Of a stretch of DNA of 64,000 nucleotides, positions 51,830 to 60,290 are shown one piece after another. The DNA lies in contig NZ_JACIDT010000018.1 in the NCBI RefSeq assembly GCF_014196495.1, forward strand, positions 1 through 64,000, read 5' to 3'. Within the stretch, counting starts at the first letter, position 1; each line of letters opens with the position of its first letter. The position numbers and the translations under genes were made by a program. A model generated the notes under the pieces. The model was given only the letters and a program-made list of their open reading frames with translations, was not told the origin of the DNA and made no database searches. The stretch comes from Sphingobium jiangsuense (lineage in GTDB: Bacteria; Pseudomonadota; Alphaproteobacteria; Sphingomonadales; Sphingomonadaceae).

Positions 51830-52768
51830 TCAGACTTCAAGATAGCAATCATGGGCGAGGCAGAAGGCCTCGGCGACGGATTCGCCCTCGCACAGCAGCC
51901 GCGGTTTCCGCGAACCGCCCCAGACAGGGCGCGGTAGGTCGTCGCCCATGGCGAAGCGCCAGCGGGTCGGACCGTTGGCGGCCTCGAGGATGAAGCCGGT
52001 CTCGCTCGCGTCGAACCGCAGGATTGTGGGCCTTTCGGCTCCGAAGTCAGGCATGTCGAGGATCTGATGTTGACCGGCATAGCGATGCTCCCAGGGCGGG
52101 AAGTCCGCGAGCTGATCGGGATGCACACCGAGGATTCGCTGATCGACAGCGATCGCAAGTGACCGATGGTCCGGCGCTGGCCGTATCTCCTCGCGCGTGA
52201 GCCAGATCCATCCGTCGGAGTAGGTCAGCGGCAGCACCATCCATGATCCCCCGTTGCATTGCCAGCCCGCGAGGCCGACCCCGCCTTGTCCATAGCTCCC
52301 CAGATGGCTCGAAAAGGCGGTCAGCGTCCGGTCGATGGGCCACTGCGGCGGCATCGGTCCAATCAGCGAACTGCCGCGCACGGCGCGAAACGAGCCGCGG
52401 TCCAGAACGTCCCAGCGGTCGGCCTTGCGGCACAGCGAGTCACGGCGGCGGGACAGATCGAGCACGCGGCGCGCTTTGTGGATCGGATCCTCGCCATGGC
52501 GAACGCCTACCTTGACGGTGAACGCGAACGAGGCGGCGCTGGGCCTGTCGGTTTCGGGACAATCGAGATCGAGAATGACCTCATGGCGTATCGGGGAGTG
52601 GGCCTTGTCCGGTTCCACCGTAAGCGTGGCGTTCCATTCGAGCCTGCGGCGCTCATACCAGCCTTGCAAGAGGATCCAGCTGCGCGCACGGTCCGTGTTC
52701 CCGGCCTCGGCGTGCTCGAGAATCCAGTGAGGGACACGCGCCGTGAAGGCGACATGATAGGTCGACAT
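51830..52768 (-). CDS. Plasmid backbone protein, unknown
   Basis: From ATG 52768 (GGAGG about seven bases upstream) the protein has 312 residues. It is a soluble alpha/beta protein with many Trp (MSTYHVAFTARVPHWILEHA; GGSWMVLPLTYSDGWIWLTR). The N-terminal part may be a separate domain of about 120 residues. No family recognised; same direction as all neighbours in the 50-61 kb run. Confidence 0.55.
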   Translation of the reverse strand: MSTYHVAFTARVPHWILEHAEAGNTDRARSWILLQGWYERRRLEWNATLTVEPDKAHSPIRHEVILDLDCPETDRPSAASFAFTVKVGVRHGEDPIHKARRVLDLSRRRDSLCRKADRWDVLDRGSFRAVRGSSLIGPMPPQWPIDRTLTAFSSHLGSYGQGGVGLAGWQCNGGSWMVLPLTYSDGWIWLTREEIRPAPDHRSLAIAVDQRILGVHPDQLADFPPWEHRYAGQHQILDMPDFGAERPTILRFDASETGFILEAANGPTRWRFAMGDDLPRPVWGGSRKPRLLCEGESVAEAFCLAHDCYLEV

Positions 52769-52845
52769 GGAGAATCCTCCTTGGGATGGTCGGTCTGGGG
52801 GGTCAGGAGGGAGCAGGCGCGGACCGGTTGCCTGCGCGTGCGTGG

Positions 52846-53130
52846 TCAGGCGTATTGCGGCCGGACTTCGGGAAATGCCGGCGGCGCCGTCCATTCGAAG
52901 ACGATGGCGGCATAGCGCCCACCGTCGTAGAGGACGGAATCGACGCGGCGGCGGTGGCGCTGTAACCGCTCGAGCAGGCGATTGGCGCGATCGGCAAGCT
53001 GGACGGCGCGGGTCTCGGTGGGCGCGAGCGCCAGCAATCGAGCCAGTTCGCCGGTATCGTACCACCAGGCACCTTCTTCAGGCCCACCATAGGCGCGGTC
53101 GATCTCGTAGAGAGCGATGATGAAGCGCAT
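52846..53130 (-). CDS. Small protein, unknown
   Basis: The 94-residue protein reads MRFIIALYEIDRAYGGPEEG, then a basic helix (ADRANRLLERLQRHRRRVDS) and a final strand (GGRYAAIVFEW). It has a ribosome-site-like GGAG upstream (CTGAAGGAGCCC). No family recognised. Confidence 0.5.
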   Translation of the reverse strand: MRFIIALYEIDRAYGGPEEGAWWYDTGELARLLALAPTETRAVQLADRANRLLERLQRHRRRVDSVLYDGGRYAAIVFEWTAPPAFPEVRPQYA

Positions 53131-53142
53131 GGGCGGGCTCCT

Positions 53143-53838
53143 TCAGGAGATCGGCGCCGGCATGGCCAGCCATTCCGGCTGATCATGGGCGATGGGAACG
53201 TCGAAACGGCCGGCCTCGGCTTCGGAGAACACGGTTGCGGTGCTTAGCTCGCCAAAGCCCGTGTCATTGTTCCAGAACAGCAGACCCTCTTCAGCATCTC
53301 GCGTGGTGAGGACGTAGCCGTCGGCGCCTTCACGGTGCTCGCGCGAAAGCGCCCGCTCGAGGAGCTGGGCCGATGAGGCGAATTCGAAGCGATCCTCGCG
53401 GATCACGACATAGCCGCCGCCGAATTCGCCAGGGCGCAGGCGGTCGCAATCGAGGCAATATTCGAAGCCGGCCGGCAGCGCGGATTTCGCGACCTTCTGG
53501 ATCAGTTGCGCGGCGGTTTCTACGTCGAACTGATCGCCATGGAGCCAGACCTTGCACCGCCCTGTCCCATCCGACGGATCGACCTGGACGGAGAAGCCGA
53601 GCCGTGGATAATCGGGATCGCTCAAGATCGCGAGGAAGCCGCCGAAGGGATCGGAGTCGATCGGGGGAAAACAGGCGGCGAAGCCCGCGCCAAGGTCGGC
53701 ATAGGCTGCAGCGCGCTGATCGGGTGCGAGGCGGGAATCGCCAACGATCTCGGCAGCCTCGCCGACATGCCGGAAGATTTCGGCCTCGGCATCGGTGACA
53801 GCGAAGGTGAAGCTCGCCTTGGTAAAATGGTTGGCCAT
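53143..53838 (-). CDS. Plasmid backbone protein, unknown
   Basis: The 231-residue acidic, soluble protein (MANHFTKASFTFAVTDAEAE) has an AGGAG box before ATG 53838. Its composition is like that of its neighbours, low in Lys and rich in Asp/Glu. It contains FEYCLDCDRLRPGEFGGGYV, with two cysteines that might bind metal. It is 12 bases upstream of the 94-residue gene and probably in one operon. No family recognised. Confidence 0.55.
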   Translation of the reverse strand: MANHFTKASFTFAVTDAEAEIFRHVGEAAEIVGDSRLAPDQRAAAYADLGAGFAACFPPIDSDPFGGFLAILSDPDYPRLGFSVQVDPSDGTGRCKVWLHGDQFDVETAAQLIQKVAKSALPAGFEYCLDCDRLRPGEFGGGYVVIREDRFEFASSAQLLERALSREHREGADGYVLTTRDAEEGLLFWNNDTGFGELSTATVFSEAEAGRFDVPIAHDQPEWLAMPAPIS

Positions 53839-54030
53839 AATGGCTCCTCAGGAAGGGCGTGCGGCGCAAGGCCGGTCCCCGGCCTCGGAGACAGGCCCGG
53901 CCGCCATCCTCTTCCCCCCTTCCCTCCCCGTGCGCGGAGCGCGGACGGCAGAAGACGTGCGGAGAAGCTTCTCGGCCTCGGTCAGCGATGGTCGGAAGGC
54001 CCGGCCGGCGTCACCGCCGGGTTGGCGCGT

Positions 54031-54228
54031 TCAGCTCGTACGCTTGCGCCGGCGGGGAGGCCCGACATGGTCGGCCGACACTTCGAGATCCACCGCGAGC
54101 TGGGTGAGCGTACGGTGCGCACCCAACCGCTGGAGCCCGTCCATGCGCCCGTCGAGCTTTATGGTCTCGATCCGCGAGCGAACGAGCGAAGCGGCGACGC
54201 GCAGCGTGTGGGGATCAAGCTCGGCCAT
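54031..54228 (-). CDS. Small basic protein, unknown
   Basis: From ATG 54228 (MAELDPHTLRVAASLVRSRI) the protein has 65 residues ending in PPRRRKRTS. It may bind nucleic acid through the basic tail. No ribosome site is obvious; an in-frame TTG at 54240 is also possible. Support is mainly composition and direction. Confidence 0.4.
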   Translation of the reverse strand: MAELDPHTLRVAASLVRSRIETIKLDGRMDGLQRLGAHRTLTQLAVDLEVSADHVGPPRRRKRTS

Positions 54229-54269
54229 GGGACTCGACAATAGCGCCGATAGCGTCCCGATGCGAGCGC

Positions 54270-54584
54270 TCAGCCATCCTCGTCGGCGAAGTCGCGCCAG
54301 CGCCCGACCAGTTCGATCATCTCGGCCTTGCGACCGAAGGCATCGGGGTAGATCGCACCTTCATGCTGGCCAAGAAATCCAATGATGGTCGTGATATGGG
54401 TCGCGATCGTCGCATCGACACCGAAGAGATCGGCGATGGGAAAATGACCGCAATCCTCGCCATTCCACCAGGCGAGCAGGAAGTTGGCGGCGCGGCGCGC
54501 CTGGCCCGTGTCGGACCGGGCAAGATCGATCAGGCGATCGAGAGCTTTTCCCGCAGCGGCCTTGCCGAAGGGTGCCGCGGTCAC
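54270..54584 (-). CDS. DUF7673-like plasmid protein
   Basis: The 104-residue protein starts at GTG 54584 and contains ALDRLIDLARSDTGQARRAA, NFLLAWWNGEDCGHFPIADL and a final WRDFADEDG, the pattern of a small family (DUF7673) found on plasmids beside DUF736 genes. It is soluble and helical. Function unknown. Confidence 0.65.
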   Translation of the reverse strand: MTAAPFGKAAAGKALDRLIDLARSDTGQARRAANFLLAWWNGEDCGHFPIADLFGVDATIATHITTIIGFLGQHEGAIYPDAFGRKAEMIELVGRWRDFADEDG

Positions 54585-54774
54585 GCCGGCCGCGTTTCTT
54601 CATTGAAAGCGTCCGCTGCTACCGGAGGACGAGCAGCTGCAACATTTTTGCGATCATCTGCATTGAAGTCGGGGAGGCGCAGCACTTCCCGCCTGGATGT
54701 GTCGCCTGCTTTCGGATCTTTGTGCCGAGACTTCATGGTCTGTCACCTCAAATCAACTTCGGCTCAGCGCCAGT

Positions 54775-55185
54775 TCAATGCCAGGGATTTAGGAGGTTGG
54801 CCGGCGTGCGCTCGAAATCCGCAACGTTGCGGGTAACAAGCGTCATCGAATGCACAACCGCCGTCGCGGCGATCAGACCATCCCGCTCCGGTTGGGGATC
54901 CGGCACATGCAATGCGGCGCACCGCATCGCGACTTCGGTGTCGATCGGGATGATGCGATCATCGAACGCCGCCAGCACGTCGGTTTGAAACCATGTCCGC
55001 AAAATGCGGCCGGTAGAAGCATCGACGCGCTCCTTGGCTAAAATGCCTAGTTCAATTTCGAGGACCGATATGACCGAAATGTAGCACTGGTCGACATCGG
55101 CTTCGTCCGCCCAGGATGTCACCTCGGGAGGCAGCCGTTCAGGTCTGCGAAGCGCGGAGATGACGTTCGTATCTAGGAGAAACAT
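54775..55185 (-). CDS. vapC: VapC-type PIN toxin
   Basis: The 136-residue protein has an intact PIN active site: FLLDTNVISALRR (Asp, Asn), VLEIELGIL (Glu), GLIAATAVVHSMTLVTRNVADF with the last Asp pair. VapC toxins cut tRNA or rRNA. It starts on the last base of the antitoxin stop (TGATG), so they are translated together. It supports plasmid maintenance. Confidence 0.92.
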   Translation of the reverse strand: MFLLDTNVISALRRPERLPPEVTSWADEADVDQCYISVISVLEIELGILAKERVDASTGRILRTWFQTDVLAAFDDRIIPIDTEVAMRCAALHVPDPQPERDGLIAATAVVHSMTLVTRNVADFERTPANLLNPWH

Positions 55186-55445
55186 CAATCCAGATCCGCC
55201 GGTCGGACGATATGATCCAGCTTGCTGGGTTCGAAGTCAAAGTCAGCATCGTCGCCGGCTTGCGCCAAGGTCGCGAGCAAGCTGCGGGGCTTCTTGCCCT
55301 GCCGTCGATGATAATCCTCGATCGTCATGAGCACATGGGTGGGCCTGCCCCGTTCGGTGATATAGACAGGGCCCTTGCGGGCAGCTTTCTTTGCCCGGCT
55401 CGCACCTTGGTTGAAGTCACGACTTGAAATGGTTGTCATGTTCAT
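55185..55445 (-). CDS. vapB: Phd/YefM-type antitoxin, partner of VapC
   Basis: From ATG 55445 (GAGG five bases upstream) the protein has 86 residues: TTISSRDFNQGASRAKKAAR then GPVYITERGRPTHVLMTIED, the Phd/YefM dimer and DNA-binding fold, and a C-terminal toxin-binding tail. It would bind VapC and repress the shared promoter. Confidence 0.9.
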   Translation of the reverse strand: MNMTTISSRDFNQGASRAKKAARKGPVYITERGRPTHVLMTIEDYHRRQGKKPRSLLATLAQAGDDADFDFEPSKLDHIVRPADLD

Positions 55446-55478
55446 AAGAGCCTCGCACTTGGGCATGTAGCCATGTTA

Positions 55479-55871
55479 CTACAATTGCGTCGCTGGAGCA
55501 ACCCGGCACATGTTTTCAACATCTGGATCCAATCCCGGTGACCCGGCCGGGTTGCCCCGAAGAATCCACGGCATCGGCTGGATGAGCCGCGCCCAGTCAG
55601 CGAAGGAGGGAATACGGCCAAGATCCTCTTGGACGTGCTGTTCCCCGATCAACCGCACCGGGATATCCCGTCCATCAGCGTTTCGGATCGTCACGCCGAA
55701 GACCGTCTCGAGCATGAATATGCCCTCTGCATGGTGGCGCAAGGAACGGTGGCGGGGGTCCGCGACGATCTTCTTCGACTCGTCGAACCATTGGTGGAGG
55801 GGCAGATAGTCCTCGGCCTCGCCGCCCCAGCGCTTCACGGAGCTGAGCGCGTGATAATAGCAGTGCGACAT
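55479..55871 (-). CDS. DUF6915 protein
   Basis: The 130-residue protein is a close match to DUF6915: MSHCYYHALSSVKRWGGEAE, DYLPLHQWFDESK, RHRSLRHHAEGIFMLETVFG, VRLIGEQHVQEDLGRIPSFA, DWARLI. The many His residues (HH, RHR, EQH) suggest metal binding or an enzyme, and the family is common in phages and plasmids. The C-terminal 25 residues are less conserved. Confidence 0.82.
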   Translation of the reverse strand: MSHCYYHALSSVKRWGGEAEDYLPLHQWFDESKKIVADPRHRSLRHHAEGIFMLETVFGVTIRNADGRDIPVRLIGEQHVQEDLGRIPSFADWARLIQPMPWILRGNPAGSPGLDPDVENMCRVAPATQL

Positions 55872-55874
55872 CGC

Positions 55875-56345
55875 CTATAGCTCCGCCTCGGTCGTGTCAT
55901 AGTCGATGAACCGGCTGTTGTGCGTGAGGGTCACCGCGCCGCTGGCGACGTCTATGGCGATGGTGCCATAAGCGCCCTCCCCGTCCTCCCAGCCGGCGTG
56001 CCGCGCGCAGATGGCGTTGTCGACGAAGGCGCTCAGAGCATCCTCGAGGTCGATCGTGCGGGTCGACACTTCGCCGCTATAGGCGAGGCTATGGTGATCG
56101 CAGAGGATGCGCGGCAGCGCGATCTCGCCTTCCAGCGTGTAGGCATTGACATCACCGACGCTGCCTTGGTCGCCGCCGCCATCGTAGTGGATTTCGACAC
56201 GGACAATGCCATGATCGAGCAGATGCGGGAGGAAGGCATCCTTGCAGCGCGCCTCGACTGTCCGCACGGCGGACAGGGCCGCCTGCAACTCGGCCTCGAT
56301 CGGATCGGTGATGGCGGCATCGGCAGATTGATCTGTCGCGGTCAT
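55875..56345 (-). CDS. DUF6878-like protein
   Basis: From ATG 56345 the protein has 156 residues. It contains HGIVRVEIHYDGGGDQGSVG, the DUF6878 motif (YDG-GD-G), with an acidic C-terminal part (DVASGAVTLTHNSRFIDYDT). Found next to DUF6915 on plasmids; function unknown. It is three bases from the DUF6915 gene. Confidence 0.7.
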   Translation of the reverse strand: MTATDQSADAAITDPIEAELQAALSAVRTVEARCKDAFLPHLLDHGIVRVEIHYDGGGDQGSVGDVNAYTLEGEIALPRILCDHHSLAYSGEVSTRTIDLEDALSAFVDNAICARHAGWEDGEGAYGTIAIDVASGAVTLTHNSRFIDYDTTEAEL

Positions 56346-56347
56346 GG

Positions 56348-56860
56348 TCAAATCTCCTCGGGGAGGCGCTGTGCGGCCTCGGCGCTGCGGGGATAGCCTG
56401 CAGCCAGATTGCGGTGGAGTATCGCGAAGTCGGCGACCGGGAAGTGTCCGTCGGGGCCGGGCCGCGTGGCGAGGAGCGCCCCCATGACGATGTCGTCGAT
56501 CGAGCTTCGCTCGACCTTGGGGGCCTCCCCGTCCTCATAGCAGACCGGCGCGGCGAAGCCGGCCTCGATCCAGCTGCCAAGGCCGTTCTCGACGGTCTCC
56601 GCATAGGTGGCGACGGTGGAATCGCGCCGCGTGGCGCTTGCATCGACCTTGAGACCGAGCGTGTAATAGACGCCGAAATCGTGCCGGTTGGTCAATGTGA
56701 GCAGCGCGCAGCCGTCAGGCGGCGGACCGAAACGGGCGATGATTGCCGCGCGGTAGGTGGCGACCTCAAGGCGGTTCAATCGCTCGAAGTCGGATGTGTG
56801 CCCGAGCTGGGCGCAATCCTCGTTCGCTGGCGCGCCGCCCAGATCGATGATGTCGGACAT
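56348..56860 (-). CDS. Plasmid backbone protein, unknown
   Basis: From ATG 56860 the protein has 170 residues: MSDIIDLGGAPANEDCAQLG, then helices and a mid part FGVYYTLGLKVDASATRRDS. It ends PEEI. It is two bases upstream of the DUF6878 gene start region, so co-transcribed. No family name recognised. Confidence 0.55.
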   Translation of the reverse strand: MSDIIDLGGAPANEDCAQLGHTSDFERLNRLEVATYRAAIIARFGPPPDGCALLTLTNRHDFGVYYTLGLKVDASATRRDSTVATYAETVENGLGSWIEAGFAAPVCYEDGEAPKVERSSIDDIVMGALLATRPGPDGHFPVADFAILHRNLAAGYPRSAEAAQRLPEEI

Positions 56861-56933
56861 GGCCTTCTCCAATTCGGTGAGCAACCAGCCCAAGCCCCCT
56901 CTCCTCTGCGGCCGCACGGCCGGGGAAATTGCG

Positions 56934-56963
56934 AAAAGCCCCCGCTCCGCGAAGAGCGAGGGC
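56934..56963 (-). terminator. Terminator of DUF736 gene copy 2
   Basis: On the minus strand GCCCTCGCTC pairs with GAGCGGGGGC and runs into TTTT, about 24 bases beyond the stop at 56987. Confidence 0.8.
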
Positions 56964-56986
56964 CTTTCGTGACTTGGCGTGTGCGA

Positions 56987-57451
56987 TCAGCCAGCGAAGG
57001 CATGGCTTGCGGAGGACTGTCCGAGGCCGGCTTCGGTGCCCTGTGTGGCGGGGCCGGCGGTCTCGTCGGCACCGGGCAGCGGCGGCAGGCCCTCGTCGGC
57101 CTTGGGCGCCATCTCCGAGGCGAGGTCGCGGCGGCGCGTCGGGCGCGACCACACGACGTTGTAGCTGCCGTCCTCCTGACGGAACGCCGACACGTAGAGC
57201 GGCGCGGCCAGGCTCGGATCCTCGATCTTGCCGTTGAGGAACGCCTCGCCGGTGCTGTTGGAGGCAAGCTCGAACAGAGCACCCACCTGCACCCACGCCC
57301 GCGATGCCGACAGCGCCAGCACCTCGTACTTCGGCGCCTTCGGATTGGCCGAGTGCACCTCGCGCAGCGCAATCGTCATCGCGATCGCCAGCGTCGCGAT
57401 CTTGCCGACGAAAATGCCGGCGTCATTCTGCTTGATCGAACCGATATTCAT
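56987..57451 (-). CDS. DUF736 protein, copy 2
   Basis: The 154-residue protein is nearly identical to copy 1 over the shared 151 residues (T to A, F to A, G to S changes) and ends in SSASHAFAG without the Gln-rich tail. The tail was lost or gained at the repeat edge (56995). Function unknown; paralogs this close suggest recent duplication. Confidence 0.88.
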   Translation of the reverse strand: MNIGSIKQNDAGIFVGKIATLAIAMTIALREVHSANPKAPKYEVLALSASRAWVQVGALFELASNSTGEAFLNGKIEDPSLAAPLYVSAFRQEDGSYNVVWSRPTRRRDLASEMAPKADEGLPPLPGADETAGPATQGTEAGLGQSSASHAFAG

Positions 57452-57585
57452 GGGAAAGTCTCCTGAAAGCCGGTCTCGAACACTGTGTCCGAGCCAACTT
57501 CCTCCTTCCCCACTCCCCTCCTCGGCCGTTCGGCCGAGCAGGCGCGCAAGCGCCATTTCCGAGGCCCGCTTCAGCGGCCTCGGGG
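56995..57585. repeat. 591-bp direct repeat, copy 2
   Basis: Partner of 50208-50798, same direction, no gaps, 14 mismatches. The left edge is inside the DUF736 tail and the right edge is just beyond the upstream region (CGGCCTCGGGG). Confidence 0.92.
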
Positions 57586-57588
57586 GGT

Positions 57589-57915
57589 TTAGGAGCGAGT
57601 GCCGAAGAGACTCAATTTGGCTCGCGTCTGGTGGACGCCGTCCACCATCCCGATGGTCGCGTGCCGGTCGGCGGCGAGGGACGCCGCCAGCGTTTCGGGA
57701 ATGTCCGCATAGGCTTCGACGACGCGGATCGCGGCCTCGGGGGTCGGCAGTTCCCCCGGCTCCGTGCCGAGCCAGATCGTTGCTTCGCCCTCGTCGGGCT
57801 CGTCTTCGGTGGGCGTGAAGACTTGCGCGAAGAAGCTCTGCAGCGGGCGATCCCATCCGATCACCGCCTTGATGACACCGTTTCCGGGCCTCGGCTTCAG
57901 TTCGTAGCGGCTCAT
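57589..57915 (-). CDS. Plasmid backbone protein, unknown
   Basis: The 108-residue protein reads MSRYELKPRPGNGVIKAVIG, a beta-strand-rich start, then WDRPLQSFFAQVFTPTEDEP and a helical acidic end. Its start overlaps the stop of the 64-residue upstream gene by four bases. Family not recognised. Confidence 0.55.
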   Translation of the reverse strand: MSRYELKPRPGNGVIKAVIGWDRPLQSFFAQVFTPTEDEPDEGEATIWLGTEPGELPTPEAAIRVVEAYADIPETLAASLAADRHATIGMVDGVHQTRAKLSLFGTRS

Positions 57916-58106
57916 GTCTGGCTCCTGCGGATACGATGGTTGACGTGCCGGGCCGCGCCTTCGGCGCTGCGCAGTGCCTTGCGAACGGCCCTGGCGGCAC
58001 GCGGGGCGCCGCTCCTGGCGAGAAGGTTACGCGCGGCGCGCAGATGGTCAATCGCCTCCGCCACGGCGGCGCGATCGGCCGGCGCCGCTCGTTTGATGGA
58101 TCGCAT
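57912..58106 (-). CDS. Small basic helical protein, unknown
   Basis: From ATG 58106 (MRSIKRAAPADRAAVAEAID) the protein has 64 residues, Ala/Arg-rich and basic. Its ATGA overlap with the next gene and a GGAGG box before the start support translation. It may bind nucleic acid. Confidence 0.5.
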   Translation of the reverse strand: MRSIKRAAPADRAAVAEAIDHLRAARNLLARSGAPRAARAVRKALRSAEGAARHVNHRIRRSQT

Positions 58107-58129
58107 GGCTTGGTCCTCCAATTATGCCG

Positions 58130-59791
58130 TCAGGATGCCGCCACCTGGTTGGTGGGCTGGAGCTCGATGGCGATCGCGTCGCGGCCGATCACCGCCGAGA
58201 ACTGCCGGCCTTCGGGCACGAACCATTGGGCGCGATAAGCGATGATCGCCCGCAGGCGCTCGACGAGCGCGGCATCGTCGCCGAGCAGAAGGCGGGTAGC
58301 CATTTCCCTGGCGTCGAGAAGGAAGCGGTCGTTTTGGGTCTCCCAGCTATCAGCGTCGCGATCGTCGCTCGCGCAGAAGCAAGCGGCTTCCAGCAGATCA
58401 ACCAGCTCCTCGGGCGAGACGGCGTCGCGAGAGCCCAGCAGGATATTCGCATCTTCGAAGGTCCAGAACAGGCCATCGTCATATTCGATGACGACAGGTG
58501 CCGGGACGGTAATCGTTTCGGGCTGCGGACCTGTGATTTCAAGCACGAGGTCGAGCCGTTCGACCGGGCCGCTTTCGAGACCGGGTAGCTCGGTGCAGTC
58601 GAAGACATGGGCGCGGCCATCGCGCTCGATCTCGAAGCGGAGCGCGGCGATGCGCTGCAGTGCGTCGTACCAGCTATATCCGGCCATGGCAGTGTCGGGG
58701 TCAGCCAAGCGTCCTCTCAGACGGCCATCGCGGGCAAGCGCGAACGCCGCGCATTGTTCGAGTGGCGGACCGAAGTCATCGACGAGCATCAGGTTATCGG
58801 CGGGGATGAGCCCCTGACTCTCGCGCCCGCTGTTCTGGTCGGCAGTCGCCGGGATCCATGCCCGCAAGAGCGGCGTCGCCTCGGGCAGATCGACGCCAAG
58901 CTGGGCGGCCTCGGTCCACTGCGCATGAGACAGTCGATGGCTGCCGAGCGAGGCGATGTGCCGGTAGATCGTCTTGAGCACCCTATTGCGAAGCGCTTCG
59001 AGGGCGGCGTTTTCGACCATCTCCTTGCGGGCCGGCAGGACGAGCTGCAGGGCCGGCGCATCGACGATATCGACCCGGGCCCACCAATGGCGATCCTTCT
59101 CGTCGACTGACGGCAGGACGCAAGGAACCGTGAGGCCGTGAAAATTGATGCGCGGTTGATGGGGCGTCGTGCGCCCGTCGGTGAACAGGCCGATCCGCAC
59201 GCCATCGACCTCCTCGACCACATCGGCCCCGGCGAGCCAGTCGGCTTGCGTAAGGGGTACGCCGTTGAAACGGATCGGTGTGGGACAATAGCGCGCCGCG
59301 CCGCTGGCCACTGCTTCGAGATTCCTAGTGCAATCGTCGTCGAGCAGAAGACGGATTGCAGTTCCGAAGCCATGATCGCAGGGGGCGACAGCTATCGGTG
59401 CGCCCGATTCCCAATGGTCTGGTCCGATGGTGATAGCCCAGCCCTCGCCCGGACCGCGCGGGCAGGAGCGGATTTCGACATGGCGACCGGCAAGGCTGAA
59501 GACGCCCATGCCGGCAGGGTCTTCGCGCCGCGCGATGTTGTCGTCCCAGCCCGAGCGCCCGAGCGCCAGGATCACGGCGGGATCGGCGATACCCGCGCCG
59601 TCATCCGCGATGACAAGCCAGCTCTGCCCGTCGGCCTCGGCAACATCGAGATCGATGACCGTCGCGCCGGCTCTGCGCGAATTCTGGATGAGCTCAGCCA
59701 GGGTGTCGACCAGCGTGTTGTTGAAGAGGCGCGTCACCTTGGTGATCGCGGCGGGATCGACCTGGCTGTGGATGACGGTGGGAAGGGGCAT
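58130..59791 (-). CDS. GHKL/HATPase-fold ATP-binding protein
   Basis: The 553-residue protein has an Hsp90/MutL-type ATP site: the N box LAELIQNSRRAGATVIDLDV near residue 34, VIADDGAGIADP near 58 and DPAGMGVFSLAG near 91. The remaining two thirds are of unknown fold, without a clear partner domain. Lone GHKL ATPases of this kind are found on plasmids and in phage-defence islands. It has a AGGAGACC box before ATG 59791. Confidence 0.75.
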   Translation of the reverse strand: MPLPTVIHSQVDPAAITKVTRLFNNTLVDTLAELIQNSRRAGATVIDLDVAEADGQSWLVIADDGAGIADPAVILALGRSGWDDNIARREDPAGMGVFSLAGRHVEIRSCPRGPGEGWAITIGPDHWESGAPIAVAPCDHGFGTAIRLLLDDDCTRNLEAVASGAARYCPTPIRFNGVPLTQADWLAGADVVEEVDGVRIGLFTDGRTTPHQPRINFHGLTVPCVLPSVDEKDRHWWARVDIVDAPALQLVLPARKEMVENAALEALRNRVLKTIYRHIASLGSHRLSHAQWTEAAQLGVDLPEATPLLRAWIPATADQNSGRESQGLIPADNLMLVDDFGPPLEQCAAFALARDGRLRGRLADPDTAMAGYSWYDALQRIAALRFEIERDGRAHVFDCTELPGLESGPVERLDLVLEITGPQPETITVPAPVVIEYDDGLFWTFEDANILLGSRDAVSPEELVDLLEAACFCASDDRDADSWETQNDRFLLDAREMATRLLLGDDAALVERLRAIIAYRAQWFVPEGRQFSAVIGRDAIAIELQPTNQVAAS

Positions 59792-59984
59792 CGGGGTCTC
59801 CTGGACAAGAGCGGACCTGCTCCCCCGGCCCTCCCCTTCTCCCCTTTCGCAACCGATCAGGCACAGCGGCGCTGGTCTCGGCCTCGGTCTCGATGTGGAC
59901 GTAGCGCTCGCCGTTCGGACGCCGCTTGCGGATATGGAGTTTCCTCGGGACGGCGATTTCGGATGGGAGGACCAGAGCGCGCGG

Positions 59985-60287
59985 TCAGGTGCCGGACGCG
60001 ATCTGGTTATCGTACAGTGGCCGGTCGTCCGGACGCCACTCGCCTGGAAGCCAGATACGGCCGTTGTAGCTGATGCGGCCGACAGGCATGTGTTCGAGGA
60101 GCAGGGTGGCTTCAGGGAACATACTTGCGCCCAGGCCGTTCATGTCCCGCCGATCGCAGTAAAGGCGCGAGGCGTCAGCCCAGTCAGCCGCCCAGATGTC
60201 GGGATAGCCCTTCTGCACGATACGGAATGGTCGGCGCCGACGCGGAGGGCTCTGGCAGACGGCGCCGCCCTTGACGATGAGGGCCAT
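59985..60287 (-). CDS. Small protein, unknown
   Basis: The 100-residue protein (MALIVKGGAVCQSPPRRRRP) ends in DNQIASGT. The frame stays open beyond the TGA stop for about 30 more codons with coding-like content (RKLHIRKRRPNGERYVHIET), so a second small gene or a shortened C-terminus is possible. No family recognised. Confidence 0.5.
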   Translation of the reverse strand: MALIVKGGAVCQSPPRRRRPFRIVQKGYPDIWAADWADASRLYCDRRDMNGLGASMFPEATLLLEHMPVGRISYNGRIWLPGEWRPDDRPLYDNQIASGT

Positions 60288-60290
60288 GTC

